A DNA stretch of 64,000 bases, from NCBI RefSeq assembly GCF_000382285.1, contig NZ_KB907929.1:232020-296019 (forward strand), read 5' to 3'. Source of the DNA: Solimonas variicoloris DSM 15731. GTDB lineage: Bacteria > Pseudomonadota > Gammaproteobacteria > Nevskiales > Nevskiaceae. Below the pieces are notes generated by a model, which worked only from the letters and a program-made list of their open reading frames with translations, ran no database searches and was not told the DNA's origin. Below are positions 43,918-52,350 of this stretch, piece after piece. Position 1 is the first letter of the stretch, and each line of letters starts with the position of its first letter. Position numbers and translations under genes: made by a program.

Positions 43918-46082
43918 GGCTGCTTCCCTCCAACGGTTGCCACGAAGCCATTCCACGACTGGCCGACTTCTATCCCATCGGATCCAATCCTGATGATTGA
44001 CTCTTCCAGGACATCTGGATCCCGGACAATCGTCCCTGCCAGCCTCGCCCTAGTGGTATCCAGAAGGGCAACGACTGTCCTGGGCAAGGAAGCGATGGAT
44101 ATCCCCCGCTCAAGTTCCTTTACGGCCTTGAACAAGTCATACGTCAATGCGATCGGCTGGAGCGATTGCCCGCTTCCTACCTGAAGGAAGCAGATCGGAG
44201 ACCGTGGGCGCCCTTCGGATGCAAGCTGCAGGGCCTTTACCGGCCTTGTCTGGACGAGTAGGGTTGCCTGGCGTTGCTGGGGAGGAAGTGGCTGCCCAAA
44301 TGTCGTTGTGAGGGAAACCTCGAATCTCTGGTTACGGTTCAAGAGGTCCTTGACTTGCTTGGCTACCTCGAAGAGCTGTTTCCCCTGAACGTCTTCCACG
44401 ACGTGCTGGAATGCTTCAAGGGTTTGTGCGTCGGCGACCACTGCTGTTCGCGTGCATAAGCTGCGCCGAACCAACCGACATGCAAAATCACGGACGATGT
44501 TCTGGATGCGACCAGCCGCTGCGGGATTCCGGCGGCGCGTGGCTGGCAAAGACAAGGTCTCGTCTAGTTTGGCCAGGCGTTGGAGCAGGTCGAGCTCGAT
44601 TTTCGAGAGCGCCTGATACTTGCGAACAAATTCGATTCCCCCGGCAACGGAACGACTGAATCTTGCATCGAGTTCTGCGAGGACGATATTGCTTCTCCCG
44701 CTGACGGCTACCTCGGTTTCCGGGCTTGCCATTGCAGGATCCAGCAAGTCAGACAAGCTCGACAGCAGGGAAGCAATGGTCGCTGGAAGATACGAGTCCT
44801 TGCGCCCAGCAAGGAAATACTGGAGGCCAAGCAAGGTCAGGATGGGTCCGCGGGTATCCGTTGTTGCCTTCTCCGGCCCTAGTCCTAGGTCCTTGATGCC
44901 TTGCCTGAGGACATTGGCGGCCAACGGATCCCAATGATGGAAAAGTGCATGTTGGTAGCCTGCGGTCGCTAGCTGGAAAATAGCGACAAGTTGCTGGCGA
45001 CGAGGCTTCTTGGCCGATTGTCCCGATTGGTCTTGTTCCCAAAGGGATGCAGCCCAGCTGCAAGGGTCGCTTGGCTTTCCTTCGTCCACCGCAAGGTTGC
45101 CGGCCAGCAGGTAGGAAACAAGGGAGAACAAGTCCCGGAAGCTCCATCTCTTGCCGCTGGCAAGCTCGTACCATCGAAGCATCTTCAACAATGAGGTTCG
45201 TGCATCCTCCCGGGCTAGCAAGGCTTGGCTGCGACAAAAGGGGCAGCGGTCGCCTGCAATGCAGGTGCCTTGCGCGGGCCAATACCTCGAATCGACAGCA
45301 TGCCGGAGGAGGACCTCGGCTGGTGCAGGAATATCGCTATCGGGCTTGGCAAGTAGCGATTCGGCATCCATCGGCCACACCGCGATATCTGGATACTCCG
45401 AAAGTGGCCAGCAGGAAGGCGCATCGGCGGAGAGGCTGACGGATCGAGTGATCCGCTCAAGCAATGCACGGGCATCGCCAAGGTCGTGATCGATGGCGTG
45501 GATCAGTGCATCATCGAGCACGCCTCGATTGACGCAACATAGGTAGTAGCATGCATTCTGGTCGGCCAATAGGGAACGCAGCTCATCAATCAACAGCTCA
45601 GGTGCGGAGCGTCCTTCATGGCCTGCCGTTGCCGAGGCATCTTGCACGATGGACAAGTCAAGCCTCCTTGGCACGGCGGCAAGGGCGCCAGCATCAACAT
45701 GTATATCCCTTGGCACAGGTTGCCCAAGAGGTGGGTGGAACTGCTCCGAGAGCTTGCGTCGTAGGCTGCCATTGGCTGCCAGGCCTTTATCTAGGCAATC
45801 TATGGTGAACTCGATGGCTTCGGTCTTGCCATTGCCTGGCCCTCCGACCAAGAGCAATATCCTGGGCGTACCCTTGGCTCCCGACGCAACTAGGCTGGCC
45901 CAGGCCTCAAGCCGGGAAATCAAGCTGGTCCTCAGCAATTCCTTGCCAGGACGCCCGCTACTAGGATCGAACAGTCGCTTGACGCCGCCCGAATGATGCC
46001 CGGCCCATTCAAGCAGCCCTCCAGGGAACCGCCGGGGCTGCTCCGTTTCGTTTCCCATGATCGCCATCTCCCCCATAGACAT
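43914..46082 (-). CDS. DptF-like P-loop ATPase
   Basis: A 722-aa protein. Walker A LLLVGGPGNGKTEA at residues 77-89, Walker B-like LLIDELRSLL near 163-172, and LCCVNRGVLDDAL near 181 as in AAA/STAND-type sensors. A Cys cluster (Cys274, Cys280, Cys283 in TCIAGDRCPFC) may hold metal. The C-terminal half carries no motif I can name. DptF is likewise a large P-loop ATPase preceding DptG and DptH. ATG at 46082 has AGGG 8 bases upstream; a start 24 bases further in also has a good ribosome site. It begins 23 bases after the methyltransferase stop. Confidence 0.72.
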   Translation of the reverse strand: MSMGEMAIMGNETEQPRRFPGGLLEWAGHHSGGVKRLFDPSSGRPGKELLRTSLISRLEAWASLVASGAKGTPRILLLVGGPGNGKTEAIEFTIDCLDKGLAANGSLRRKLSEQFHPPLGQPVPRDIHVDAGALAAVPRRLDLSIVQDASATAGHEGRSAPELLIDELRSLLADQNACYYLCCVNRGVLDDALIHAIDHDLGDARALLERITRSVSLSADAPSCWPLSEYPDIAVWPMDAESLLAKPDSDIPAPAEVLLRHAVDSRYWPAQGTCIAGDRCPFCRSQALLAREDARTSLLKMLRWYELASGKRWSFRDLFSLVSYLLAGNLAVDEGKPSDPCSWAASLWEQDQSGQSAKKPRRQQLVAIFQLATAGYQHALFHHWDPLAANVLRQGIKDLGLGPEKATTDTRGPILTLLGLQYFLAGRKDSYLPATIASLLSSLSDLLDPAMASPETEVAVSGRSNIVLAELDARFSRSVAGGIEFVRKYQALSKIELDLLQRLAKLDETLSLPATRRRNPAAAGRIQNIVRDFACRLVRRSLCTRTAVVADAQTLEAFQHVVEDVQGKQLFEVAKQVKDLLNRNQRFEVSLTTTFGQPLPPQQRQATLLVQTRPVKALQLASEGRPRSPICFLQVGSGQSLQPIALTYDLFKAVKELERGISIASLPRTVVALLDTTRARLAGTIVRDPDVLEESIIRIGSDGIEVGQSWNGFVATVGGKQP

Positions 46083-46105
46083 CGATATTCCCTAGGTCAC
46101 TGCCA

Positions 46106-47431
46106 TCATGCTGGTGTGACGATTGGCATTTCCTGTAGGCTATTTTTGCGCAGTGCTATCTCATCGAGTTCGTCCAGTATGGATGCCGCAGTGAGGCCAA
46201 GTGCCTCGGCCAGCAGGGGTGGGACTGCATTGCCTACCTGGGTGTATCGAGGACACTCCTTGGTACGCATTTCCCCTCCTGTCGTGTACTTGCCGCGGAA
46301 CCGGAACCAGTCCGGAAAGCTCTGAAGGCGGGCACTCTCGCGTACGGTAAGTATCCTTGGCTCGCAATAGTGCAGGACATCATCCGGCAAAGTCGTGATC
46401 GTCGGTGCGGGATCGTTCGCCGACATTGGGTAGATGCGGTGTTTCTTCAGGCCGAATCGAGCCCTGCTTTCCTCGTTCATCCTGACCCCCTGGGTGCACT
46501 CCTTGATGATTAGCCGGAACCGGTCGCGCACGTCATCGCGGTGCCGGGCCAGTCTCATGCTATCCATGGAGTCCGTGCGGCAATGCTTGTGCATGGCTTT
46601 CTGGTACGAGGTGTGCGGACCGTAGTACGCGGTCTCCTCGAAACCTGGTCGCGAATATGGATCTAGGCATGGCTGCGTATAATTTTGGCTGACGAGAAGG
46701 TCCGAGATGGCATCTTCGGCAGTAATGAGCTTCTTCTTTGGGAGAGCATGCCGCTCGCGGACTTCGGCCCTCTTCGATTCGAGAACCTCGAAAGCGTGAA
46801 TTACCCCTCCATCAAGTTGGGCGGCCAAGTCCTCCTTGATTCCGATGACGATAAGCCGGGAGCGCTTCTGGGGAACGCCAAAATCCGAAGCGTCCACGAT
46901 CTTCCCATGGGCGACGTATCCAATTTCGGACAAGCGTTTCTTCAGTTTTTGGTAGAAGGATTCCTGCGATTGTGCGCGGGTTCCATCTTCGCTTGGAGGC
47001 CCCAGATGGGCGACCTTCATGCCGGGCACGTTCTCCAGCACCAGTATCGTCGGTCGTACGGCATCGACAACCGATACATACTTCTCGAACAACTGGTTGC
47101 GTGGATCTTCCTCGCGCCTACGCCCCGCAAAGCTAAATCCTTGGCAAGGAGGCCCCCCTGCGAGGACTTGTACAGTACCGCGCATCTCGACAAGGTTTGG
47201 CTGGTGCTTATCGAGAAGGTCATCGATACCCCAGGCTTTCTTTTCCAGCCAGGATGGCCAGGTAAATTTCTTTACGGGAACATCCCGTTCGCCAAGGAAA
47301 TTTCCTGAGAACGTATCGAATGCCATCGGATCTTTCTCGACGGCGAACACTCCTTGCAACCCAGCCATGGACAAGCCCAGTGACAGGCCGCCGCATCCAG
47401 AGAAGAGGTCCACGAACTTATAAGCACTCAT
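46106..47431 (-). CDS. dcm: DNA (cytosine-5) methyltransferase
   Basis: A 441-aa 5mC methyltransferase. The motifs appear in order: I FVDLFSGCGGLSLGL, IV with catalytic Cys96 in AGGPPCQGFS, VI LENVPGM, VIII QKRSRLIVIG, IX RESARLQSFPDWF, X GNAVPPLLAEALG. The target-recognition region lies between VIII and IX. The start at MSAYKFVDLF was chosen over a 35-residue extension. It is the first gene of the five-gene operon; it should mark host DNA as self. Recognition sequence unknown; Vsr in the operon suggests a CC(A/T)GG-like site, but this is inference. Confidence 0.93.
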   Translation of the reverse strand: MSAYKFVDLFSGCGGLSLGLSMAGLQGVFAVEKDPMAFDTFSGNFLGERDVPVKKFTWPSWLEKKAWGIDDLLDKHQPNLVEMRGTVQVLAGGPPCQGFSFAGRRREEDPRNQLFEKYVSVVDAVRPTILVLENVPGMKVAHLGPPSEDGTRAQSQESFYQKLKKRLSEIGYVAHGKIVDASDFGVPQKRSRLIVIGIKEDLAAQLDGGVIHAFEVLESKRAEVRERHALPKKKLITAEDAISDLLVSQNYTQPCLDPYSRPGFEETAYYGPHTSYQKAMHKHCRTDSMDSMRLARHRDDVRDRFRLIIKECTQGVRMNEESRARFGLKKHRIYPMSANDPAPTITTLPDDVLHYCEPRILTVRESARLQSFPDWFRFRGKYTTGGEMRTKECPRYTQVGNAVPPLLAEALGLTAASILDELDEIALRKNSLQEMPIVTPA

Positions 47432-47453
47432 CCTGGGATGTTTTCCTGTATGC

Positions 47454-47471
47454 CAGCACTCCGTGGTGCTG
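47454..47471. promoter_or_regulatory. Inverted repeat in the dcm leader
   Basis: CAGCAC-N6-GTGCTG, 22 bases upstream of the dcm start. It could be a small operator or leader hairpin controlling methyltransferase level. Core promoter elements in the 168-base gap are not clear. Confidence 0.3.
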
Positions 47472-47599
47472 TGCGAACGAATAATTGATGGCCAATGAAT
47501 TTTCTCCCTGGGGCGGAGCAAGACTTTTGCTCGCATGCCGGCCCCCCTATCCTTCGAGGGGACAGCGCGTACATGTGCCAGCCTGGGGTGCCATGAAGC

Positions 47600-48202
47600 C
47601 TAACCATTGCCGACTTCCTCCCCGATTGCCCTGGCCAGCCATGAAGGAAAGCATGCTCGTGCTGCTACCAAGGCATCCCACTCTCCGCCTGGGAGTTTGC
47701 GGCGCAAGACCGGCAAAGCCTTGCGAGCCATGTCGGGACCAAGCCAATCCAAGGCGCGTATTGCATCGCCGGCCGGTCGGTTCCCCAATGCCAACACCCA
47801 TCCGGGAGCATGCTTGACTAGGATTTCTAGCCGGCCGAGCCGAATTTCACGAGTTCGTCCCGATGTCACGTAGGCTTCCCGAACAGGCACCTGTCGCGAG
47901 AGTCCTAGGTTATTTGCAGCGATCGCTCCATGAGGAGCAACGAACTCGCCATTCTGGGAGGCTAGCGACTGGATTACCTTCGAGACAGCCGGTGGGCGTT
48001 CACCAAAAGAGCCAGTGACCGGGGCGACATAGGAGCCTCGGCCGATCCTGAGAAGCTTGCCTTCCCTGGCTAGGCGGGACAGTGCCTGGTCAATGGCAGA
48101 TCGGCTTCCAAGGTGAAGGAAGACCTTGGGCGAGACAATTCCTCCCTCTGGCAAGGATCGAGCATGTAGCAGAATTTCCTCGGGAAGGGTTTTCATTGGC
48201 AC
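47600..48202 (-). CDS. DUF6088/AbiEi-like winged-helix protein
   Basis: A 200-aa protein of the AbiEi-antitoxin type (DUF6088). An N-terminal winged helix (residues 25-60: SRSAIDQALSRLAREGKLLR, then IGRGSYV) is followed by the family C-terminal domain (FVAPHGAIAANNLGLS, then VTSGRTREIRLG). No AbiEii nucleotidyltransferase toxin is next to it; the next gene is dcm, 168 bases on. It may regulate the defence operon. Start is GTG at 48202 or ATG at 48196; the ATG is equally likely. Confidence 0.8.
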   Translation of the reverse strand: MPMKTLPEEILLHARSLPEGGIVSPKVFLHLGSRSAIDQALSRLAREGKLLRIGRGSYVAPVTGSFGERPPAVSKVIQSLASQNGEFVAPHGAIAANNLGLSRQVPVREAYVTSGRTREIRLGRLEILVKHAPGWVLALGNRPAGDAIRALDWLGPDMARKALPVLRRKLPGGEWDALVAARACFPSWLARAIGEEVGNG

Positions 48203-48203
48203 T

Positions 48204-48229
48204 CATGATCTAGTCATGAAAGAATCATA
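48204..48229. promoter_or_regulatory. Promoter and inverted repeat of the DUF6088 gene
   Basis: On the minus strand a good -10 (TATGAT, 48224-48229) with a weak -35 (TGGTCC) 17 bases before it. The inverted repeat CATGA-TCTAG-TCATG (48204-48218) lies between the -10 and the start codon, where a bound winged-helix protein would block its own transcription. Confidence 0.5.
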
Positions 48230-48307
48230 GTCCTTTTTCTGACATCGGACCAGGAGTAACCCTGCTCTGGCCGACCTTCGGTGGAGAAGCCCGAAGCGTT
48301 GGATAAG

Positions 48308-49057
48308 TCACAGGTACTTCTTAAAGCTCGCCGCCACGATGTTCACCGCCAGTCCAAGCAAAAACGCTGCAGGCAGCAGAATCATCAAAGGATGCAAGGA
48401 CACCGGCAACGCCAGGTAGGTCACCCACGGCAACACCGCCAGCGGCATCAAGGCCGCCTTCGCCCGGTGGTAGACGAAGCCCGATTCCCGCCCCGCGCCG
48501 AACTTGCGGATGTCGCGGCGAACCAGTCCATCGACCAGGCCGACGAAGGCCGCGAGCAGGAACAGCGGCAGCGTGAGCACCAAGACCAGCAGGCGGACGA
48601 TGAACGTCAGTACGGTGAAGCCGGCGGCAATCAGATAGCCCTTGGTCCAGACATAGACCTGGGCCAGGTAATGGCGGAAGTCTCGGTGCGCGCCTCGGCT
48701 GGGTGCGCTGGCCTGCGCCGAGGCGTCGCGCATCCAGTCCAGCAAGCCCGTCTTCACGAAAACCCACTCGTAGGTGCCCTCCACCAGCCAGCGCGCGGTG
48801 CGTCCCGGCTCCTGCATGACGGCGCTCCGGGTGAAATGGGTGGAGAGCTGGTTCAGTTCGTAGTCGAGCATGCCCTGCGCGTGGCGCCAGCCCTGGTCTG
48901 GCCAGAACAGGTGCATACCAACGCATTCGATGACGATGGACAGCAGCAGCGAGGCGACCAGCACGCCGAACAGGCGCCATGGCAGCGTGACCACGCTGGC
49001 GACCAATCCGCGTTGGCGTGCCTGCTGTCGCTCGGCGGTCGCGGCGGGCTCTTTCAC
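48308..49057 (-). CDS. TIGR03747-type ICE membrane protein
   Basis: A 249-aa protein with four or more helices (VLVASLLLSIVIECVGMHLF near the start). The LFWPDQGWRHAQGMLDYELN segment is a family feature. It normally directly precedes RAQPRD in these elements; here about 12 kb of other DNA intervenes. It overlaps traD by ATGA. Confidence 0.9.
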   Translation of the reverse strand: MKEPAATAERQQARQRGLVASVVTLPWRLFGVLVASLLLSIVIECVGMHLFWPDQGWRHAQGMLDYELNQLSTHFTRSAVMQEPGRTARWLVEGTYEWVFVKTGLLDWMRDASAQASAPSRGAHRDFRHYLAQVYVWTKGYLIAAGFTVLTFIVRLLVLVLTLPLFLLAAFVGLVDGLVRRDIRKFGAGRESGFVYHRAKAALMPLAVLPWVTYLALPVSLHPLMILLPAAFLLGLAVNIVAASFKKYL

Positions 49058-51213
49058 GATGGGGCCTCGTCATCCGGCGTGCCTTCTTGCCCTTCCTCCG
49101 CCAGATTCGCTGGCAACGCGTCGTCGTCGTGCAGCGGGGGCTGCCCGTTGCCCTCCCACCATTCGCCCGCCTCGGCGTAGTGCTGGCGCATGTAGCCGGC
49201 CAGTTGCTGCAGGTCCCGGGGCATGGCTTCGTCCGGATCGGGCGCCGGCAACGGCATGCGAACCTTCCACAGGTTACCGCCTTCGATGAGGGCGAAGCAC
49301 TGCCCCTTGGGCAGGCCGACCACGTGCGCAGGCTCGATGAGCGGCACGCTCGACGTGCTGATGCGGTCCTGCGCGTTGCTGGTGAAGTCGGTCGGGCCGT
49401 GGATGTCGGAACTGTCGGTGGCGCCGCTGACCAGGGTGGTGGTGTAGACCTCCACCTTCGGCAGTTGTCGTGTCAGCAGTTCGGCGGTGGCGGTCTCGCG
49501 CACCCGCAGCATGAACAGGCTGTTGAAGTTGCCGATGACCTGGCCGGCCTTGGCGCGATTGCCGATGCGCGCCTCGATGTCCGAGAGCGTCTGCGTATAG
49601 GCCGTGACCTGCATGCCCGCACCGCCACCCTTGTTGATGAGCGGGATGAACTCATCTCCCATCAGTTCGTTGAATTCGTCCGCATGAACGTTGATGGCGA
49701 CCTTGGCATCGGCTGACGCCCCCGGCAGGCCATCGTCGATGCCGTGCTTGTAGATGTGCCCCGCCACCGACACCAGGTCACTGAACATGCTGTTGCCGAC
49801 GGCCGCCGCCACTTCGGCGTCGGACAGCGCATCCAGTCCCACATAGACCACGGCCCGCTTCCTGATGATCTGCATCCAGTCGAAGATCGGGCGCGGGTCG
49901 GACAGGTCGGAATAGTTCGGCGCGAGCAGTTGCGCGATCTTGCCGGTGGTGAGCTTCTCCAGCAACGGCAACAGCGAAGCGACGATCTTGTCGAAGTAGG
50001 TGCGGTCGTAGCGCACGGCGGAGCGCAGGCCGTCGAGCACCGCGTCATAGGTTCGCGTCTGCGACAGATACTGCTCCAGTGCCACCACCCGCTTCTCTCG
50101 CCCGACCATGTGGCGCGGGATGGTCTTGTCGTTGAGGCGTCCTTCGAGCTGGACGATCACCTCCCAGGCCTTGGGCTCGGTTCGGGCGAAGAAGTGCTGG
50201 GCGTACTCGATGAAGAGCGCGTCGATATTGACGACGTGCCGCTGGATCAGCAGGTAGTCTGGCCGCTGCCCCAGTTCCACCAGGGCGCGCGCGATGATGT
50301 TGACGAAGCGCCAGGCGAACTCGCGGAACGCGGCGCTGTTGCCCTCGCCGGAAAGCTGCCCCGCAATGCGGGTGGCGACTTCCGAGATGCGCCCGAACCG
50401 GCCGACGGCGTTGTAGCGTGCCGAGATGTCGGGCCAGCCCAGGTGAAACACGTACATCTCGCCCTCGCGTCCGGCGCGCCTGGCCTCGACATACATGCGC
50501 TTGAGCAGGTCGGCATCGCCCTTGGGATCGAAGACGATCACCACCTCGTGCTCGCCATGGACCTTGCGACGGATGTCCTGCGTGATGAACAGTTCGGCCA
50601 GGCGCGTCTTGCCCACGCGCGTGGTACCGAGCACCAGGGTGTGGCCCACACGCTCGCCCAGCGGCAGGGTGACGTCGGTCTCGTGCGGCTCGATGCCATG
50701 CAGGCGCGGCATGCCACCCACTGGCGGCAACGGCCGGACCGGGTTGAGCGGGCTGTCCCAGGCCAATGCCCGCGCCAGCCTGGGCAGCGGCGGCGACGCG
50801 AATTCCAGCCGCTCCTCCAGGCGGCGCGCCAGCCGGTAGAACGTCGTCGGTTCGGCATAGCGCCGGAACTCGGGCTTGTAGGTCTGCGTCAGCCGATGGG
50901 TGTGTCGTTGTTCCCAGCGAAAGCCACGCCCAACGAACAGGCGGTACTGGCTCACCGGCACGTCGCGGCTCGTCATCACGTAGCGTGGCAGACGACGGAT
51001 GTGGCGGCGGTAGCGCAGGATGGCCCAGGCGTCGCGCAGGCGGACCGCGCCGAAGGCCAGGAAGGCCAGCGCGCTGCCGAGGCCGAGTACCGGATTCAAC
51101 GCGAGCGCCCACGGTGCCACCACGCACACCACCGCGGCGCCTGCGCATACGGCAACGGTGTATAGCTCCACCGCTGGCCGCAGCAGGACTTCGACGGCGT
51201 GCGGCTGGGCCAT
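49054..51213 (-). CDS. traD: Type IV coupling protein TraD (SXT/PFGI-1 class)
   Basis: A 719-aa inner-membrane ATPase that brings the relaxosome to the secretion channel. Helices near the N terminus (VCAGAAVVCVVAPWALAL, then LGLGSALAFLAFGAV). Walker A VLGTTRVGKTRLAELF at about residue 197, Walker B VVIVFDPKGDADL at about 226. The acidic C-terminal tail is common. An ATGA overlap joins it to TIGR03747. Confidence 0.93.
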   Translation of the reverse strand: MAQPHAVEVLLRPAVELYTVAVCAGAAVVCVVAPWALALNPVLGLGSALAFLAFGAVRLRDAWAILRYRRHIRRLPRYVMTSRDVPVSQYRLFVGRGFRWEQRHTHRLTQTYKPEFRRYAEPTTFYRLARRLEERLEFASPPLPRLARALAWDSPLNPVRPLPPVGGMPRLHGIEPHETDVTLPLGERVGHTLVLGTTRVGKTRLAELFITQDIRRKVHGEHEVVIVFDPKGDADLLKRMYVEARRAGREGEMYVFHLGWPDISARYNAVGRFGRISEVATRIAGQLSGEGNSAAFREFAWRFVNIIARALVELGQRPDYLLIQRHVVNIDALFIEYAQHFFARTEPKAWEVIVQLEGRLNDKTIPRHMVGREKRVVALEQYLSQTRTYDAVLDGLRSAVRYDRTYFDKIVASLLPLLEKLTTGKIAQLLAPNYSDLSDPRPIFDWMQIIRKRAVVYVGLDALSDAEVAAAVGNSMFSDLVSVAGHIYKHGIDDGLPGASADAKVAINVHADEFNELMGDEFIPLINKGGGAGMQVTAYTQTLSDIEARIGNRAKAGQVIGNFNSLFMLRVRETATAELLTRQLPKVEVYTTTLVSGATDSSDIHGPTDFTSNAQDRISTSSVPLIEPAHVVGLPKGQCFALIEGGNLWKVRMPLPAPDPDEAMPRDLQQLAGYMRQHYAEAGEWWEGNGQPPLHDDDALPANLAEEGQEGTPDDEAPS

Positions 51214-51223
51214 CGGGCGGTCC

Positions 51224-51775
51224 TCACTGTTCGATGCCGGTGGCGGTCACCAGCACCGGGTAGTGGCGCAGGCCCAGGCGCCTGGCCAGTTCGTCCCCGG
51301 ACGCGGGCGCCAGCATCAGCCCGGGCGCCAGTACACGCAGTGCCGCCAGTGCCTGCGGTGACTCGACCTGGACTACCAGCCCCACGGCCCCGAGCTCGCG
51401 CAGCGCCGGGGCACGCTGGCGCAGCCAGGCATGGGAGCGCTGGTCATCACCAACCAGGAATATCGGCGTGAGTCCCGGCGCCTGGATCGTCCGGGGATCC
51501 ACATCGCCAGGGGACAAATGGGCCGAGCGCACCGGCAGCATGGCCGCCTCGCCAGAAAGCCCTTCGGGCAGGCGTGGCATCTCGATCCGGGGAGATGGCC
51601 TGTTTCCGGTGCGCGGTTGCAGGTCCAGGGCCTGGTAGTAAGGCAGCGCGGAGGCACCGCCGCGATCTTCGACGACGATCAAGGGCGGCGATTGTGCGAA
51701 AGCGGCTGGCACGGACACGAGCGGCAGCAAGCCGATCAGCCACCGCACAGCCGGACGGAAGATTCGGGGCTTCAT
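51224..51775 (-). CDS. TIGR03765-type ICE protein
   Basis: A 183-aa exported protein with a signal peptide to about residue 28 (LIGLLPLVSVPAAFAQ). The family segment VVEDRGGASALPYYQAL follows, with LGLRHYPVLVTATGIEQ at the end. Periplasmic; role unknown. It overlaps the transglycosylase gene by ATGA. Confidence 0.88.
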   Translation of the reverse strand: MKPRIFRPAVRWLIGLLPLVSVPAAFAQSPPLIVVEDRGGASALPYYQALDLQPRTGNRPSPRIEMPRLPEGLSGEAAMLPVRSAHLSPGDVDPRTIQAPGLTPIFLVGDDQRSHAWLRQRAPALRELGAVGLVVQVESPQALAALRVLAPGLMLAPASGDELARRLGLRHYPVLVTATGIEQ

Positions 51776-52350
51776 GGCAGGGTTCTCCGGGTATCCGAGC
51801 CCCGCGCTGGCTCGCCCAGTACGCGGGCCAGGTGGCGGCCAACACTCTGGCGGTAGCGCGCAGCGGGTGCGCCACCGGCGGGACGGTGGTAGCGTCCGAT
51901 CGTGATCAGCCAGTCCTGGCCCGGCGCGTGCTGCTCGCGCAGGATCTGCGCGGCCAGCGCCAGGTTCCGATAGGGATCGAGCAGTTCGCAGGGATGGTCG
52001 TAGCGGTGACGCTGGTAGCCCAGGTTGATCTGGCCCAGGCCGGCGTCGATGCGGGTGCGCGGCACGTTGCGCAGTGCCAGGTGCAAACTGGCACAGGCCT
52101 CGGTACGGGTGGCGAATCGATGCGATGCCCCGGCCACGTTGAGCGTCCAGGGCCAGGGCACGAGGCGGTCGTGGTACCGGGTGCCACTCTCCTGCAAGGC
52201 CACCGCGTATAGCACCGCTGCCGGGATGCCCGCACGCTGTGCCGCGAACTGGTAGGCCGGCGGCGGGACCTCCCCGGCCTTCGCCTGGCCGAGTGCCCAG
52301 CAAGCCAGGAGCAGGAGCGCGAGACGCGCGAGGCCTACTGTCGCTGCCAT
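51772..52350 (-). CDS. Lytic transglycosylase (SLT domain)
   Basis: A 192-aa secreted enzyme that opens peptidoglycan for the transfer channel. A signal peptide (LALLLLACWALGQAKA) is followed by the SLT domain, with catalytic Glu54 in VALQESGTRY and the GLGQINLGYQ strand. The start MAATVGLARL was chosen at the signal peptide; it overlaps the TIGR03759 stop by 16 bases. Confidence 0.9.
   Translation of the reverse strand: MAATVGLARLALLLLACWALGQAKAGEVPPPAYQFAAQRAGIPAAVLYAVALQESGTRYHDRLVPWPWTLNVAGASHRFATRTEACASLHLALRNVPRTRIDAGLGQINLGYQRHRYDHPCELLDPYRNLALAAQILREQHAPGQDWLITIGRYHRPAGGAPAARYRQSVGRHLARVLGEPARGSDTRRTLP

Noticed and set aside
36402..47431. BREX or DISARM system
   Set aside because: No PglZ, BrxC/BrxL, PglX or DrmA/B/C-type protein is recognisable; the methyltransferase is of C5 type and the ATPases fit DptF/DptH better.
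36402..47431. Dcm-Vsr-MutL-Z1 type modification cluster
   Set aside because: The methyltransferase and Vsr fit, but no GHKL/MutL-like or Z1 helicase gene is there.
47600..48202. AbiE-type toxin-antitoxin pair
   Set aside because: Only the AbiEi-like part is present; no AbiEii nucleotidyltransferase lies on either side.
49744..51165. 473-residue plus-strand frame opposite traD
   Set aside because: His/Gln/Arg-rich mirror of traD with no recognisable domain.
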